Notes: generated by a model not told the origin, from the letters alone. 64,000 nt of DNA from Misgurnus anguillicaudatus (GCF_027580225.2 NC_073341.2:11566001-11630000); one strand, 5' to 3'; shown: positions 11,312 to 22,857, counted from the first letter of the stretch. Numbers and translations: made by a program.

Positions 11312-14300
11312 GTAAGATGCAAGTTAAGGCAAAACGTCTGACTTTCATGCTGATTACATACAGTTATTGTGTTGTTAATGCACGTGTACATGTAGACACA
11401 CCAGGTGGTGCTCGTGTACTTGACATTTTACCCGCCGTTTTTCTTGACCGGGAGAATACGCAGACAAATTTTCACTCCATTAATTTAACAAAAAGCGACC
11501 GAAATGAATAAAACATCCCCGCAATTTAAGATAAGAATTACGCCGTATGAGGCCTTGTTTTTTAATATCCCTCACGTGGGGATATTATGTGGTAAAAGTG
11601 TAGTAAGGGCTTGGGCGTCGTGACGTCATTACTTGTCGTGGCGCTCTGTTTATGGACATACTTTCTCTCAATCGTCTTGATTTGTCGTTATTTTTTTCAA
11701 CCATGGTAAACCGTTGCTGTATTAATAATTAAAAGTAATTTACATTAAAAATGACAGATAAGGACAAAACTTCATTATGTTTTATTCAATATCGGAAACC
11801 AAACATTAACCTCGACCCCTCAGTAATGTGTATACATGCCATATAAATGACATTTATATATACGACAGTGAAGTATAACATCTGAATATTAATTTATATA
11901 GCTTAAGTCAACATTGAACATAAGGGAAATGTCCCGGTTTACTCGCCCAAAATACGGGAACATTTCAACATTCATCTTTCTGTTGCTATCCCTCTGCTGA
12001 CAGCAAAAACTGCTGCATTAACTAAGCTACTTGTGAAGCTAGGTCGTACGTGACTTTGCTTACAGATTGGCGTAAAATCGTGCTCCCACAACAACCACGC
12101 TGTTATCTTAAAAGGCTTTTTATTCACTCTTTTTTCATATGGATCCAAACTGTTAATAGTTCTGATTTTGTCCACATACCGGTCCCTGCTTCCCTGTTTA
12201 ACGTATCCCAGTAAATTCCACATCATTTTCCGGATTTTAACATCTTTATTCTTTCTTTTTATTCTCCCAACTCTGCCGCTTCTCCTACTTGCTGTATGTT
12301 TACATTCGCGAGGCCACCAACATGGCCGCCACGTCCCAGAATGCAACGCGGCGCCCAAGCCCTATTGAGTACTATTTGCAAAACCATGGTTATTTTGTGG
12401 TAACAATGGTTTAACTACAGTACCGTTAACCAGGTTTTGTTGTATGTAAATGTTTAATTTTCATAAGTGATGTATAACATTATTGAGAGTGAGGAGTCAC
12501 GTGCCGATTTGGGCGGGGTCTACGCCAGTCGGCCATGACGGTAGGAGACGCTATCAGTTGCCAGGGGCAACTTCACAGAGGCGCGACTTCCAGAGCTCTT
12601 TAATTTATTATTTCGGCAGGACAGAGACGATCTACAAATACGATAAAGAAAATGAATAAAGCAAAGCAAAAAATGAGGTGAAAGAAAAGAGATTTTACAT
12701 ACAGGAACAAGTTCACAAACAGCGTTGTACTGGCAAAGGTAACTTAAGTTTCTTCACATGCGTTAAGTGTATTGTAATTAAGTTACATTGCATTTAGCAG
12801 ACACTTCTTGACCAAAATGACAAAGTAATTAACTGCGACGGTTTCTAAACACTAGGTTGTAACGAGATGTTCAATATACACAAACGTTTCCAACACTTTA
12901 CTTGAAGGGGTGTGCTTAAGACTGACATAAAACCTTCATAATTATTTATGACATTACACATGTCATGATGAATACAAAGGAGGTTTTATGCATATTTATG
13001 ACAACTGTTATTAAGTGTCATTCGTTCAATTATGACATTTTTAATGCAAATATGCCATTGTTTGAGATGTCTTTGTTAAGAATAATGGTGTCTCCATTTC
13101 GGTAACCTAAAAAACTGTATTCCATTGTTCCAATGTTTTCCGTATGTATCGTGTGAGGTGCTGGAGCAGTTTTTAACGCAGCAGTAACTGCGAGGCATGG
13201 TAAATCAGTGTAGAATTGCGATAAGCTCATCTACTAGCAAGCTAAAAACACACGTAAACGATCATGTTCTGCCGCCGGAATCCTGCCAACATGGCGGAAA
13301 GGGGGAGGGGCTCTGTACCATGACGACAGCTCCTCACTCTCAATAAATAGTTAGCAGTGCATACCAGACTGCAAATGTTTTGTTTATTTACAGAAGCCGA
13401 GGTTGTGTACTATTTTTATTTTTGCTTGCTTGTTTTCTCATGATCACAACTTAATTTCTTGTTATCTCAAGTTAACAAAAGTTGTATTTTTCTCATCAGA
13501 TTTACAATAACACAATACACAACATCATGTCATTGTTTGCATCCCTGTATGTTACTGTCTGATGTTTGTTGTTTCTGCTCAGCATGATTGCAAATGTGAA
13601 ATATTTTATACAGTTGAATAAATAATACATTAAAATAAGTGACAAGTTTTAGACACGTATTGATCACTTCAGTTAAAGCATTCATTTCATAACATTATTT
13701 ATTGAATTGCAGTGTTGGGATGTGATGACCGTGGAATGGATTTTGTTCTTCCGTGTGCTGTCCCTGAAATTGTCCCGAACAACGGACATTTGTTAGACAG
13801 ACGCGCCGGGAGTTCACATCCACGAGGAGGAGTAAAGGAGTTTACTCCTGCATTTGAGGAGGCGAACAGCCCCACAGGTCAGATGGAAATTTTGTGTTCT
13901 TGACAATCTTTAAATCTGTACCATGTTTGTTCCTCAATAGTTTTGTTGGCCCTTGCAGATACTGATATCTTATTACATTAAAGTCAGTAAAATAAAGCAT
14001 CTTACAATAAGAAATTAAGTTTAGACCATTGCTAGTGTGTTTTAAACAACATGATCTCACAAAGTTCCGTGGGATAGTCACGGAATTTTTTGCTCATTTT
14101 TCCGTGACATTCTCACGGATCTCCGCATATTTCCGTGGCCCTGCCACGGACTTTCTTTTCCGTGCCATTCTCACGGATTGGTTACTCAACTGCTTTTTCC
14201 TATTTTCAAACCATTGTCGCTTCGGTTTAGGGTTAGATTTGGTGTTTGCATTAGGATGTCACTTTAACTATTGGTTTATACAATTTTTTCTGATGTATTC

Positions 14301-17300
14301 TTTTATATTTTCTAAACTTTAATCAATTGTCACCTGGCATTGGGGTTAGAGTTGGGTTTGGGTAGGGATGTCATTTTATGTAAATCTAACCCTAAACCGA
14401 AGCGAAAATGGTAAGAAAATAGGACAAAACAGTTGAGTAACCAATCCGTGAGAATGCCACGGAAAAGAAAGTCCGTGGCAGGGCCACGGAAATATGCGGA
14501 GATCCGTGAGAATGTCACGGAAAAATTAGCAAAAAATTCCGTGACTATGCCACGGAAATTCGTGAGATCAGGTTTTAAACTCTTATTTTAACAGCGTTAT
14601 TAATGCAATAATCATTGCTGTATTTTTAGGAATTTGTTATAAAGAATTAGATACTCAATTACATATTTGATCAAATAGTATCTGGGTGGACAGTTTGTTA
14701 AATGTGTTTATTAAGTATCATTACTGACAACGGTTCAACTTTTGTCATAATGAATTTTCTAATAGTTTATCGTTTGTTTTTGTTTTTATATTTTTGGTGT
14801 AGAAAAATGCAAGAATACAATCTTTAAATCAATAAAGAAGGGGTGGAACAATGTAAAGCAGCCATTCCTTCGTAATGATAAAGTGGAAACACTGATTCCT
14901 TCAGAGGTTTGTTACATCATTACATTTACTACAACTATCTGTCCATTTATAGACGTGTTTCCATCCAGGTTTTGTTATCGACCAAGTGAATATGTGTAAA
15001 AAAGGTTTTCTATTCAAATGGAGCTAAAATGGTGTCCGTGGTGATGTCACGAATAATTGTCACATAAGTTTTGGTGTATCGCAAAAAATCTGACCTTCAG
15101 CAAATTATCTACCTAATTTCTCTAATGCACTTACAATAAAAGCTTAGCCAGGTCGAGTCTGATGTTTGTGGTCTCGGTAATTTAAAATAATTGTGCTTTC
15201 ACCAAAGGCACCCGATTATGAGGAGAAAAAATTGAATATTTAGGAGAATAAACATGAATCATTTTATGGATTGTGATTGACATTTCAGCACTTCATGAAG
15301 TTAGTTCAGTGCAGCTTGCGTACCCTCTGCGTATATGGAAGATCGACTCTGCAAATCAAAACAGAAAGTCTCAGGCTGCAATAAGAGCGCCCATTGTTTG
15401 CTGTTATGCCCTTCAGAGGTTGCGCGTGTTGAAGATCTATCATGTGACATCACATTTATTTGCGTTAAAGCTATTAAAAAAATAAATATTTTTTGAGGTA
15501 TTGCGTTTATGCGCTAAGGCATTTTTTGGTAAAAAGCCTTGGATGGAAACATGGCTTCTAAACATGGCTTTGAAACATTTATCTGTCTGTCTGTCTGTCT
15601 GACCCACCTCTGGTCTTCTCCACAGCTTAATGCGGATTCAGCTAATCCTAATCTAAAGGATGAAGCTGGTCTGGCCAGCTCTGAATTAAACAATAAGATC
15701 AAACCGGAAAAACAACGAATGGCATTCTTTGACTGTCTCTGGAGGGGCAAGGTGGGGTCAGTGCCGACTCCCAAGCTTAAAGCGGATCCAGCTATCCCTG
15801 ATGTTAGGGAAGTTGTTGATCTAGCATCACAGTCAAAGACCTACGTTGTTCCGAAGAAACAGAAACAAAAGGCTTCAAAGAGCCGCAAATCTAACCTCCA
15901 GGGAGAAAAAGTGACTGTTGTGCCAACTCAACAGCCCAAGGCCATTTCAGATATTCCTGTTGGCATGGATGTTCCTGATCTGGCCTGCCCCCAATCAAAA
16001 CCAAAGATTTGTCCGGATAAAGGCATGACATTGTGGGAACGCTTGCTTGGATGCTTCCGGAGGGGCAAAGTGGAGTCGATGCCGATTTCACAGATTGAGG
16101 CCGATCCAGCTATCCCTGATGCCAGGGAAGTTGTTGATCTGGCAGATTCTCAATCGAAGAGTGTTGGCTTAAAGAAACACAAACAAAAGGCTTCAAAGAG
16201 CCGCTTATTTCACAACCCTTTGAGAAAAAAAGGTAAAAAAGTGAAAAAAGATGCCGATCCAGCTATTCCTGATGCCATGGATGGTGCGGATCTGGCCAGT
16301 TTTGGTGGCATCGCTGCAGCCAATGCCAGGCTACAGACGTTAGGTGCCATTACAGAGAATATTGGGTTAAAAGGTGGTGGAAATCCCGACCCAAATAAAG
16401 CAAAAAATCCTGGGTCAAAAGAAGATGGAAATCCTGAGGCAAAAGCCCTTGAAAATCCCAGAAATCCCTTACCAGAAGATGATAAAGTTGTCAGGCCAAA
16501 AGTTATAAATTTTGTTCAACAAGCTTTTGAACCGCCAAGCGAGAAGAAACCAGCTGATCCCTCAGTGCCTAAAGGTGAGTGTACTGACTTCATTACTCCT
16601 ACTTTGCACCAATATGTGAAATGGTTTCTTCATCATATTCTTCTGTACCTGGAAATGTATGCTGTACCTTTCGTCTGTGAGTATATGAATGTTAACATGT
16701 ACTGTCACCTCATCATTTTTCTGTGTGTTTTTCAGACACTTTTGATTCTAAATATAAACTCTTGAAGGATAAAGTGCTTGGGAAAGGTTTCGGTGGCAAA
16801 GTGTACAAAGGGATCCGTAAATCAGATGGCACTCCGGTAATGCACTCGTATTTATATCAAACACAATGTTTGCTGAAATTTGTATGTCCACTTGATCTAA
16901 ACCATGTTTAAAAGTTTGTAGATTCTCAAACCTTAAAGTTATGTGTGCAGTGTCAGGTGAGCCGCTTCAGTCAGCTCAAGAGAAATAAACTTTTGTTGTT
17001 TTTGTGTTTACAGGTTGCCATCAAGCGAATAAGCAAACGAAAGAATAAAAGCCCTATTCAGATTGTAAGTTGTCATAAAGTGAACTAAACAGAAAATAGA
17101 CAGTATAGCGATTACGCACCAATACAAGATATTTGTTTTATCTAATTGTAATTTGTTGACCATTTTTCTCCAGCCTGGATACCCCAAACCGCTCATTACA
17201 GAAGTGGCGCTGATGCTTAAGTTAAGAGATGCGCCCTCATGCACCAATGTCATACAGTTGTATGACTGGTACGAGACTAAACACCTTTACATTCTGGTGT

Positions 17301-18896
17301 TGGAGTACCCACTGCACAGCGAATCCTTGTTGAAATTTGTTAGTCGTGAAGAAAAACTAAGTGAAAATACAGCAAGACATCTCATGCGTCAGGCGGTACT
17401 GGCAGTGCAACACTGTCTGGATAATGGAGTTTTCCATGCCGACATCCATTGCGGAAACTTCTTGGTGCAGCAATCAACAATGAGCCTGAAGTTAATTGAC
17501 TTTGGGTCTGGACTTTATCTGACGGATGATGATGGCTATGACTTTAGTGGTGAGCTGAATCTTTTTTAATATATAGCGGAGTATTGAAACCTGCTGTTTC
17601 TTTTACAAAATGACTCAACATGATGTTTTTGTACAGGAGCTTCATGTTGCATCGAAAAATTCGAGGCCATGCGAAAAAACGTCTGGGCCTTAGGTAATGT
17701 GCTGTCCTTTATGGTGCATGGATCTTTCGTGGATTCCAGGAATCGGAGAACTATGAATCGTTTATCAAAGGGTGAGTGAAAATGACTGATCAACATGCAC
17801 ACACAAAGCCTCTGATCAATCACAATAAATATTGTCAGAGGATACGGTCCGTCTGGCAAGATGTATTTTATTGTGTTTAGCTAAACAGTCATTTAGTGGC
17901 TCGCCAATGTATTACATCACTGTGCCATCATCTTAACCTGAGGTACTAGCTGTGTCCCAATTCAAGGGCTGCGACCTTATAAGCGTGGGACCTTAAAAAT
18001 GAGCACTCGGTCTTTCAAGGTGGCAGCCTCAGAAGTTCGTGAAGAGAACTGAAATGAGACGGTCTAACCTTCGGACGACCCATAATTGGCGTCACCTGCT
18101 GCGCCTGTCAGCAGGACATAGCGGAAACGTTTCTGACTTATTAAAATAAATATGAAATCAGAAAAATATTAATTTAGTTTAGAAAATATGACACGTTGAT
18201 GTAGATTAAACTATTCAACAGTATATTAAATTAAATCAATCAACCTTAGAAATATATTCATCATAAAAATAATAATATTAACACAAAACATAACTTGTAA
18301 TACTAAAACAGTGACAAACTTTTTTTTTGATAAAACACACTTTTATTTAATGAAGTTTTTAATTGTTTATTTTATAATATCCAGCCGCCGTTGCAGGCGC
18401 GCAATTAATCTTGGGATATCCTCGGCTGTTAAGGATCCATTCGTTCTATCCTTAACATCGCGGAGAAATGAGGACGCATTTGAGGCTTCATTCTAAGCAT
18501 CCTTTGAATTGGGACGTCCTTACCAGCCTCAAGTCGCGCTGCTGAGACGCAATCGGTCTTAAAATACGTCCTTAGAAGGTCGCAGCCTTTGTATTGGGAC
18601 ACAGCCACTGTCTGTCTGTGACCAGGGTCCCTTTAGATGATAGACAGACAGACTTTTTTGCAGTATTATTAAATGACAACAAAAGCATCTCTTTATGCCA
18701 TGATCATTATTGCCATTTGTGCGTCATGATGACTAACCAGCTCTCTCCTAAATCTTGTACAGAAATCAGCGATCTGTTAAGAGGTTGCCTGGCCAAGAAT
18801 CCAAGTGATCGTCCGACGCTCAAGCAGATCTTAGATCATGACTGGTTTAAAACTAAGTCTGACGAAGTAGAGCTACTCGTATACAAAATGAGGTAA
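11080..18896 (+). CDS. Pim-like serine/threonine kinase, probable pseudokinase, nine exons
   Basis: Spliced reading of nine exons gives 2247 nt (748 residues): 11080-11311, 13713-13877, 14803-14906, 15626-16574, 16736-16836, 17014-17064, 17174-17549, 17637-17771, 18763-18896. All borders are GT-AG and all phases agree. Residues 1-483 are a low-complexity, Lys/Pro/Asp-rich extension with repeated motifs. The kinase domain follows: glycine loop GKGFGGKV (499-506), VAIK (Lys521), the helix-C Glu (544) in ITEVALMLKL, the catalytic loop HADIHCGN (622-629), DFG (643-645), and the C-lobe motif CLAKNPSDRPTLKQILDHDWF. Pim family kinases normally have HRDIKxEN and an APE motif. Here Arg is Ala, the loop Lys is His, and the APE segment is replaced, so catalysis is doubtful. 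Cyprinids carry many Pim-like paralogues, and a decayed copy lies at 25.4-28.2 kb. The family assignment is from sequence look and intron pattern. Confidence 0.75.
11972..12358 (-). other. 128-codon open frame in intron 1, possible transposon exon
   Basis: A basic frame on the minus strand. Its middle part, MWNLLGYVKQGSRDRYVDKI, then SLDPYE, resembles a segment I associate with proteins of fish DNA transposons, but I cannot name the family. It lies just left of the TA-flanked element at 12483 and is not part of the kinase transcript. Confidence 0.25.
12483..13343. mobile_element. TA-flanked DNA element in intron 1
   Basis: The 14-bp inverted repeat TTGAGAGTGAGGAG is at 12483-12496 and, reversed, at 13330-13343, with TA on both sides (12481-12482, 13344-13345). 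The ends are GC-rich while the interior is AT-rich. No transposase was seen. TA targets fit Tc1/mariner-like elements. Confidence 0.7.
13713..13877 (+). CDS. Pim-like kinase exon 2
   Basis: Acceptor ttgcag, donor cccacag|gtcaga, phase 1 to phase 1. It encodes MDFVLPCAVP (residues 86-95), a near repeat of the exon 1 motif, followed by a basic Gly-rich stretch. A symmetric-phase exon of this kind can be duplicated without breaking the frame. Confidence 0.65.
14041..14580. mobile_element. Foldback MITE with 200-bp arms in intron 2
   Basis: Arms at 14041-14240 and 14381-14580 are reverse complements over almost their full length. Both carry repeated CCGTG/CACGG blocks such as tccgtgaGAATGtcacgg. 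The 140-bp loop is AT-rich with scattered TTAGGG-like words. No coding capacity. A transcript of the kinase gene would carry a long hairpin here. Confidence 0.85.
14803..14906 (+). CDS. Pim-like kinase exon 3
   Basis: Acceptor ggtgtag, donor tcagag|gtttgt, ending in phase 0. Encodes FKSIKKGWNNVKQPFLRNDK, a basic segment similar to later WRGKV modules. Confidence 0.55.
15626..16574 (+). CDS. Pim-like kinase exon 4 (repeat-bearing extension)
   Basis: 949-nt exon, acceptor ctccacag, donor cctaaag|gtgagt. It encodes repeated modules of the form RGKV..P...(K/E)ADPAIPD..EVVDLA, seen at about residues 208-236 and 312-339, with shorter relatives at about 377-390 and at the exon start. Each full module is followed by a basic KKxKQKASKSR patch. 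No folded domain was recognised; the region is probably disordered. Confidence 0.7.
16736..16836 (+). CDS. Pim-like kinase exon 5 (glycine loop)
   Basis: Acceptor tttttcag, donor actccg|gtaatg. Encodes YKLLKDKVLGKGFGGKVYKG, the start of the kinase domain with an intact GxGxxG pattern (GKGFGG). Confidence 0.8.
17014..17064 (+). CDS. Pim-like kinase exon 6 (VAIK)
   Basis: A 51-nt exon in phase 0 on both sides, encoding VAIKRISKRKNKSPIQI with the ATP-anchoring lysine. The intron before it falls exactly where one falls in the decayed copy at 27825/27903. Confidence 0.8.
17174..17549 (+). CDS. Pim-like kinase exon 7 (catalytic loop and DFG)
   Basis: Acceptor ttctccag, donor tttagtg|gtgagc. Contains YILVLEYP (hinge), VFHADIHCGNFLV (catalytic loop) and LKLIDFGSG. 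The catalytic Asp and the Mg-binding Asn and Asp are kept, but HRD has become HAD and the conserved loop Lys is His. Confidence 0.85.
17637..17771 (+). CDS. Pim-like kinase exon 8
   Basis: Acceptor tttgtacag, donor atcaaagg|gtgag. Encodes KNVWALGNVLSFMVHGSF, matching the helix F region (WSLG in active kinases is WALG). The preceding segment that should carry the P+1 loop and APE reads GASCCIEKFEAM. Confidence 0.75.
17949..18605. mobile_element. MITE in intron 8 of the kinase gene
   Basis: Ends GCTGTGTCCCAATtcaAGGGCTGCGACCTT-type at the left and AAGGTCGCAGCC...ATTGGGACACAGC at the right form an inverted repeat of about 30 bp. No clear target duplication was seen. Related sequence starts with tgcgtccgaagcagc elsewhere in fish genomes; here no coding capacity. 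Confidence 0.75.
18763..18896 (+). CDS. Pim-like kinase exon 9 (C-lobe end and stop)
   Basis: Acceptor tcttgtacag, stop TAA at 18894-18896. Encodes ISDLLRGCLAKNPSDRPTL, then ILDHDWF. This is kinase subdomain XI with the conserved Arg. Confidence 0.85.
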
Positions 18897-19092
18897 CAGA
18901 CCAAGTAGGAAACTACATTTTGCAGATTACATACTTTTTATTTTCTGTAGTTAGTTGTATTGTAAGATTGGTTTAAATGTACATTTTCATCACTACAGGG
19001 CACTATCCGCACAAGGGGAATGATTGGAGATGCTGTTTTCATCATTCTGAGACATATGGAGTTTGCTAATCATGTTTATGGATAAATAAGGT

Positions 19093-19098
19093 AATAAA
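19093..19098 (+). terminator. Candidate poly(A) signal of the kinase gene
   Basis: AATAAA 197 nt after the stop codon. Further downstream exons of the 3' untranslated region are possible. Confidence 0.3.
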
Positions 19099-19354
19099 TG
19101 AATGCTTTTTTAACTATCCGTTTGATCACATTATTTAATGGCATCATAATGAATTAGCTAACAGCTGTGTGTTAGATGTTGTTTAACCAACACTTCTGCA
19201 TTTGTCCTCTTGTGTCTCCCTAGTTTCTACAACCAGAAAGCGAGAATAGCACCGACATTAAAAGGGCCACAATTTCTCAGGAGTTTCTGCATTATGTAAG
19301 TACACAACTGCATTTATCTTTGTATATTTTATTACAAAAATCATACATATTGTG

Positions 19355-19833
19355 CACTGGCGGCCGGTGACTTCTTTTTTCCGAAGGCGCTTGATGCGAA
19401 GTTCAAGTTCGTCACAACATGTATGTAGCCCGTCATGTGTGTGGTTCATTATTTCAAAATATGTGTTCTGCATGTCGAGAGATCCTATGTGCATCACATG
19501 TATGGTCAAAATAAGTGCCTGCTGCAGACGCGTCTAAAGGGTTTATGATAAAAGAGACACTTGCGTTTGCCAGATACTCGCATAATCTCATGCGGAATCA
19601 AAGTTTACTATTAAGGGAGTGTCTTGCGTGTATTTTGTGAACTTGAGCGTCTCTTTTATCATAAACGGTTTTGACGCGTGTGCAGCAGGCACTTATTTTG
19701 ACAAAACACGTGATGCACATGGTTCACATGATGCAACAAACAAATATTTTAAAAACGCAAGCAACACACATGACACTCCGAACACTTATTTTCAATTAGC
19801 GCCCCTCGGATGAGCAGTCACGAGCCGCCACTG
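19355..19833. mobile_element. hAT-type foldback MITE with perfect 8-bp TSD
   Basis: ATATTGTG flanks it on both sides (19347-19354 and 19834-19841). The ends are CACTGGCGG...GTGAC and GTCACGAGCCGCCACTG, and the inverted similarity runs inward almost to the centre near 19600 (aagtgcctgctgcagacgcg against cgcgtgtgcagcaggcactt). A partial relative starts at 45230. Confidence 0.85.
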
Positions 19834-20023
19834 ATATTGTGGCTTTAAGGTTCTAGATAAACTATAAATATGATGACTAAAAATTAAATGTTGACTTTTC
19901 CTTTCTTTCTCATCTTCAGGTTTTATTTCAGCCTCAGACTTCATGATCACAGACCGCTGGCTGAACGTCTGATGCAGATCCTGTCTCATCCTTGAACACA
20001 TTAAAAACATTTTTTTAATTCTT

Positions 20024-20736
20024 AGGGCTCTATCTTACACCCGGCGCAATGCGCGACTCAAGTGTCTTTCGCTAGTTTCCACCCTAATTTTCACGTTTAG
20101 CGCCGCGTTGTTTAAATAGCAAATGCTTTTGCGCCCATGGGCGTTCTGGTCTAAAAACGAGGTGTGTTCCGGCGATTGTTGGCTGAAACGTGAGGAGAGC
20201 CGTTTGTAATTTCTTTATCTCCTGTTTGTTACAAATAAAGTATTTTTAGAGTACAAACCTTATCTTACATACTTTAAATTATGTTTTGATGATATTGGAT
20301 AGCCATACATTTAAAGCAATTACAAGCCTGCTTTTTACTTCCATGACTAAAAGAAAACGGGTTTTAAAGGTTTTAATAAAAAAAATTTCAATACAAGTGA
20401 AAAACAACACAATTATTTAACATTAATCTTAAACTGGGGATCTTCTACCTCCGCTTAGTTTTTCAGTTTACAAAGTCCGTCATCTAAATAGGGATTAGAT
20501 ATAGCGCCAGCGCAACTTGCTTTTAAAGGGGATGAGAGCTGTGACTCTCATTGGTTTACTGCATGTTATGCCCAAAATACTCCCATTACAATAGGACCAA
20601 CCCTTTTCGACCATGCGCTTGGCGCACAAACCATTTTTCCTGTCGTTAAATTAGCAAAAGTGGATTCGGACACGCCCATTTAGACGTTGCGCTGTGCGCT
20701 TTAGACAATGCGCTTAGATCGTTAAAATAGGGCCCT
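20024..20736. mobile_element. hAT-like MITE
   Basis: Ends AGGGCTCTATCTTAcacc and gttAAAATAGGGCCCT form an imperfect inverted repeat rich in GCGC words inside. Flanks TAATTCTT and TAATGTTT match at six of eight positions, as an old 8-bp duplication would. Confidence 0.65.
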
Positions 20737-22140
20737 TAATGTTTTTATATTTTAAAGTTGTAGTTTCTAATATATAGTTTATCCTCTATAGAATCAGCTA
20801 TGTCTGGCTCTCTCTCTCTAGGGTTGTTTTTCTCCTAGGAGTTTAGGGAGTCAGGTTTATTAATGTAAAGCTGCTTTGAAATAATTAAACAATTGTGAAA
20901 AGTGCTACAGTATATAAATAAAATTGAACTGATATGGAAGACTTTTCTTATCTTTTTTATTTGATCAAACTGATTAAATAAACTGATTGGGTTACTTATG
21001 TACATGTTTTTCATATCCAATATCAAACCCTTGACCTTGGTATAAAATACTGGGAGTTAACGTAGTAAATCCAATCAGACACAATGTTAAACCTGATGCT
21101 GTTTTAACTCAAATAAATAAGTACACTTGACCTAAACCTTAAAATATACCCTTCTTTAATCATTTGCATGATTTCTCTCAATCATCAAGACATTTTGATT
21201 AACTTATTTGATTTAAATCTGTGAATTGAACATTTCACCAATCATGCATACATTAAACTGCTACTCTGCAGCTATTTCTGTTATCACTGTTGGCTATTAT
21301 TTTTGTTGTAAAGTTAAGAGATGATTAAAAGTACATTACTTTACGAAATACATGTAATAAATATTTATGATAATATAATTGCAATTGCCCTTAAATGAAT
21401 CTAGAATAAACTTAAGCTAAATGGAACTTTTTATTAAACAAACAAACTTAAAACGAGAACGAAAGATAACAACTCAAAGGCAAAAATCTAACACGGGTTT
21501 CACATTCTTTCTTAACTGTTTTCTAAGCAAGGTTTTCATTTAAGGTTTACAAATTTACATTTGCCATTCTGGCACAAATCTCTTGTATGGGTAGGACTTA
21601 ACCATACTTTAATCCCATTGGCTAGTGAGATTTAAATTTACAGTTCTCTGATCAGGAATAGTGGTGGGACAATAAATCGATATGCGGATTTATCATTGTC
21701 TGTCTTTGTGCGTTACAAGAATCCATACGCTGGCATCAAATATCGATATAATAAATTAATAAACAAGTGTATATGTGAGGGACCGAGCAGTCAATAAAGA
21801 TAGGGCAAGCCAAAAAATAGTTTCCCAAAGTATAGTTTTAATAAAGTTCAAAAATGAAGGAAAAATAAATAAACAAACTACATAAAGTAAGCAAATTAAA
21901 TAACTAGGCCTATTAAAGAGGTCAACAGAACAAAACTAACACAACTAGACCATGTGCAAACGAACTGAACTGACCTCACAAAATGACACAAAAGGGCACA
22001 ATTTGTGTGTGTGTGTGTGTGTTTGCCTCATTTAGCGCATGTAAGACAGAAAGCTTCCTGATTGGCCTGTTTCAGGACATCAACCAATCAATTGTCAGTG
22101 TGGGTGGGCTTTTATCTCTTCTCCCGAACCAAACTAATCA
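20737..22140. other. Unassigned AT-rich spacer
   Basis: No gene recognised. A short TG run is at 22003-22022. Confidence 0.5.
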
Positions 22141-22163
22141 GTGTATCTAGAAACAGGAGCGCC

Positions 22164-22335
22164 ATGGCAGAGGGAGAGTGCCCCAAAAGCGAAAATATAA
22201 GACACATTTTACACCAGACTACACGAAAGTGTATCCCTGTCTTAAAAGACTTAAAATCTTGCATGGTGTAGAGTTTGTAACAGTGACTTCAGCTTTTCCT
22301 ATGGCGGGTTAAATGATTGTAAAATACATGTTAAG
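22164..22335 (+). pseudogene. hAT transposase 5' fragment with BED-like zinc finger, frameshifted
   Basis: ATG at 22164 opens MAEGECPKSENIRHILHQTT. In another frame, the following segment reads CRVCNSDFSFSYGGLNDCKIH, the CxxC...H pattern of BED-like fingers found at the N-terminus of some hAT transposases, ending at a possible donor (gttaag|gtgag). The two parts are out of frame. No catalytic domain follows, so this is a relic. The family assignment is tentative. Confidence 0.4.
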
Positions 22336-22501
22336 GTGAGTTCAACAAGTTTAATTTCATGTGCATATTTGCTAGTTGCTATTTAGACCTGTTTAAAGTT
22401 GCAATGGAATACAAATAAAAACAGTTTACATAAATAGTATAAGCAGCTTTAATAAATTGTAAACCTGATTGACATATTTTAACATAATGAACAAATAATT
22501 G

Positions 22502-22807
22502 GGTAACACTTTACAATAAGGTTCATTAGTTAACACATAAACTAATAATAAACTGCATTTATAGCATAAAGCAATTTTTTTATCTTTGTTAATGTTAATA
22601 ATACATTTATTTAAATCTTGTTAACATTAGTTAATGCACTGTGAACTAACATGAATAAACCATGAACAGTATTTTTATTTACTATCGTATCAAAGATTAA
22701 CAAATACAGTTACAAATGCACTGCTCACGGTTAGTTCATGTTAGTTAATACATTAACTAATGTCAACAAATAAGAATTGTAAAAAAAGAGAATTGTAAAG
22801 TTTTGCC
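22502..22807. mobile_element. hAT-type MITE with 8-bp TSD
   Basis: AATAATTG flanks both sides (22494-22501 and 22808-22815). The ends GGTAACACTTTACAAT and ATTGTAAAGTTTTGCC are inverted repeats. This TAACACTTTACAATAAGGTT family is very common in fish genomes. Confidence 0.85.
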
Positions 22808-22844
22808 AATAATTGCATAGGCCTATAGAAATATTATGCTATTG

Positions 22845-22857
22845 GGGGGGGGGGGAG
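22845..22857. repeat. Poly-G run
   Basis: About 13 consecutive G with one A near the end; a likely slippage and sequencing hot spot. Confidence 0.8.

Noticed and set aside
14215..14400. Telomere-like TTAGGG words
   Set aside because: Only isolated imperfect words inside the loop of a MITE, not an array.
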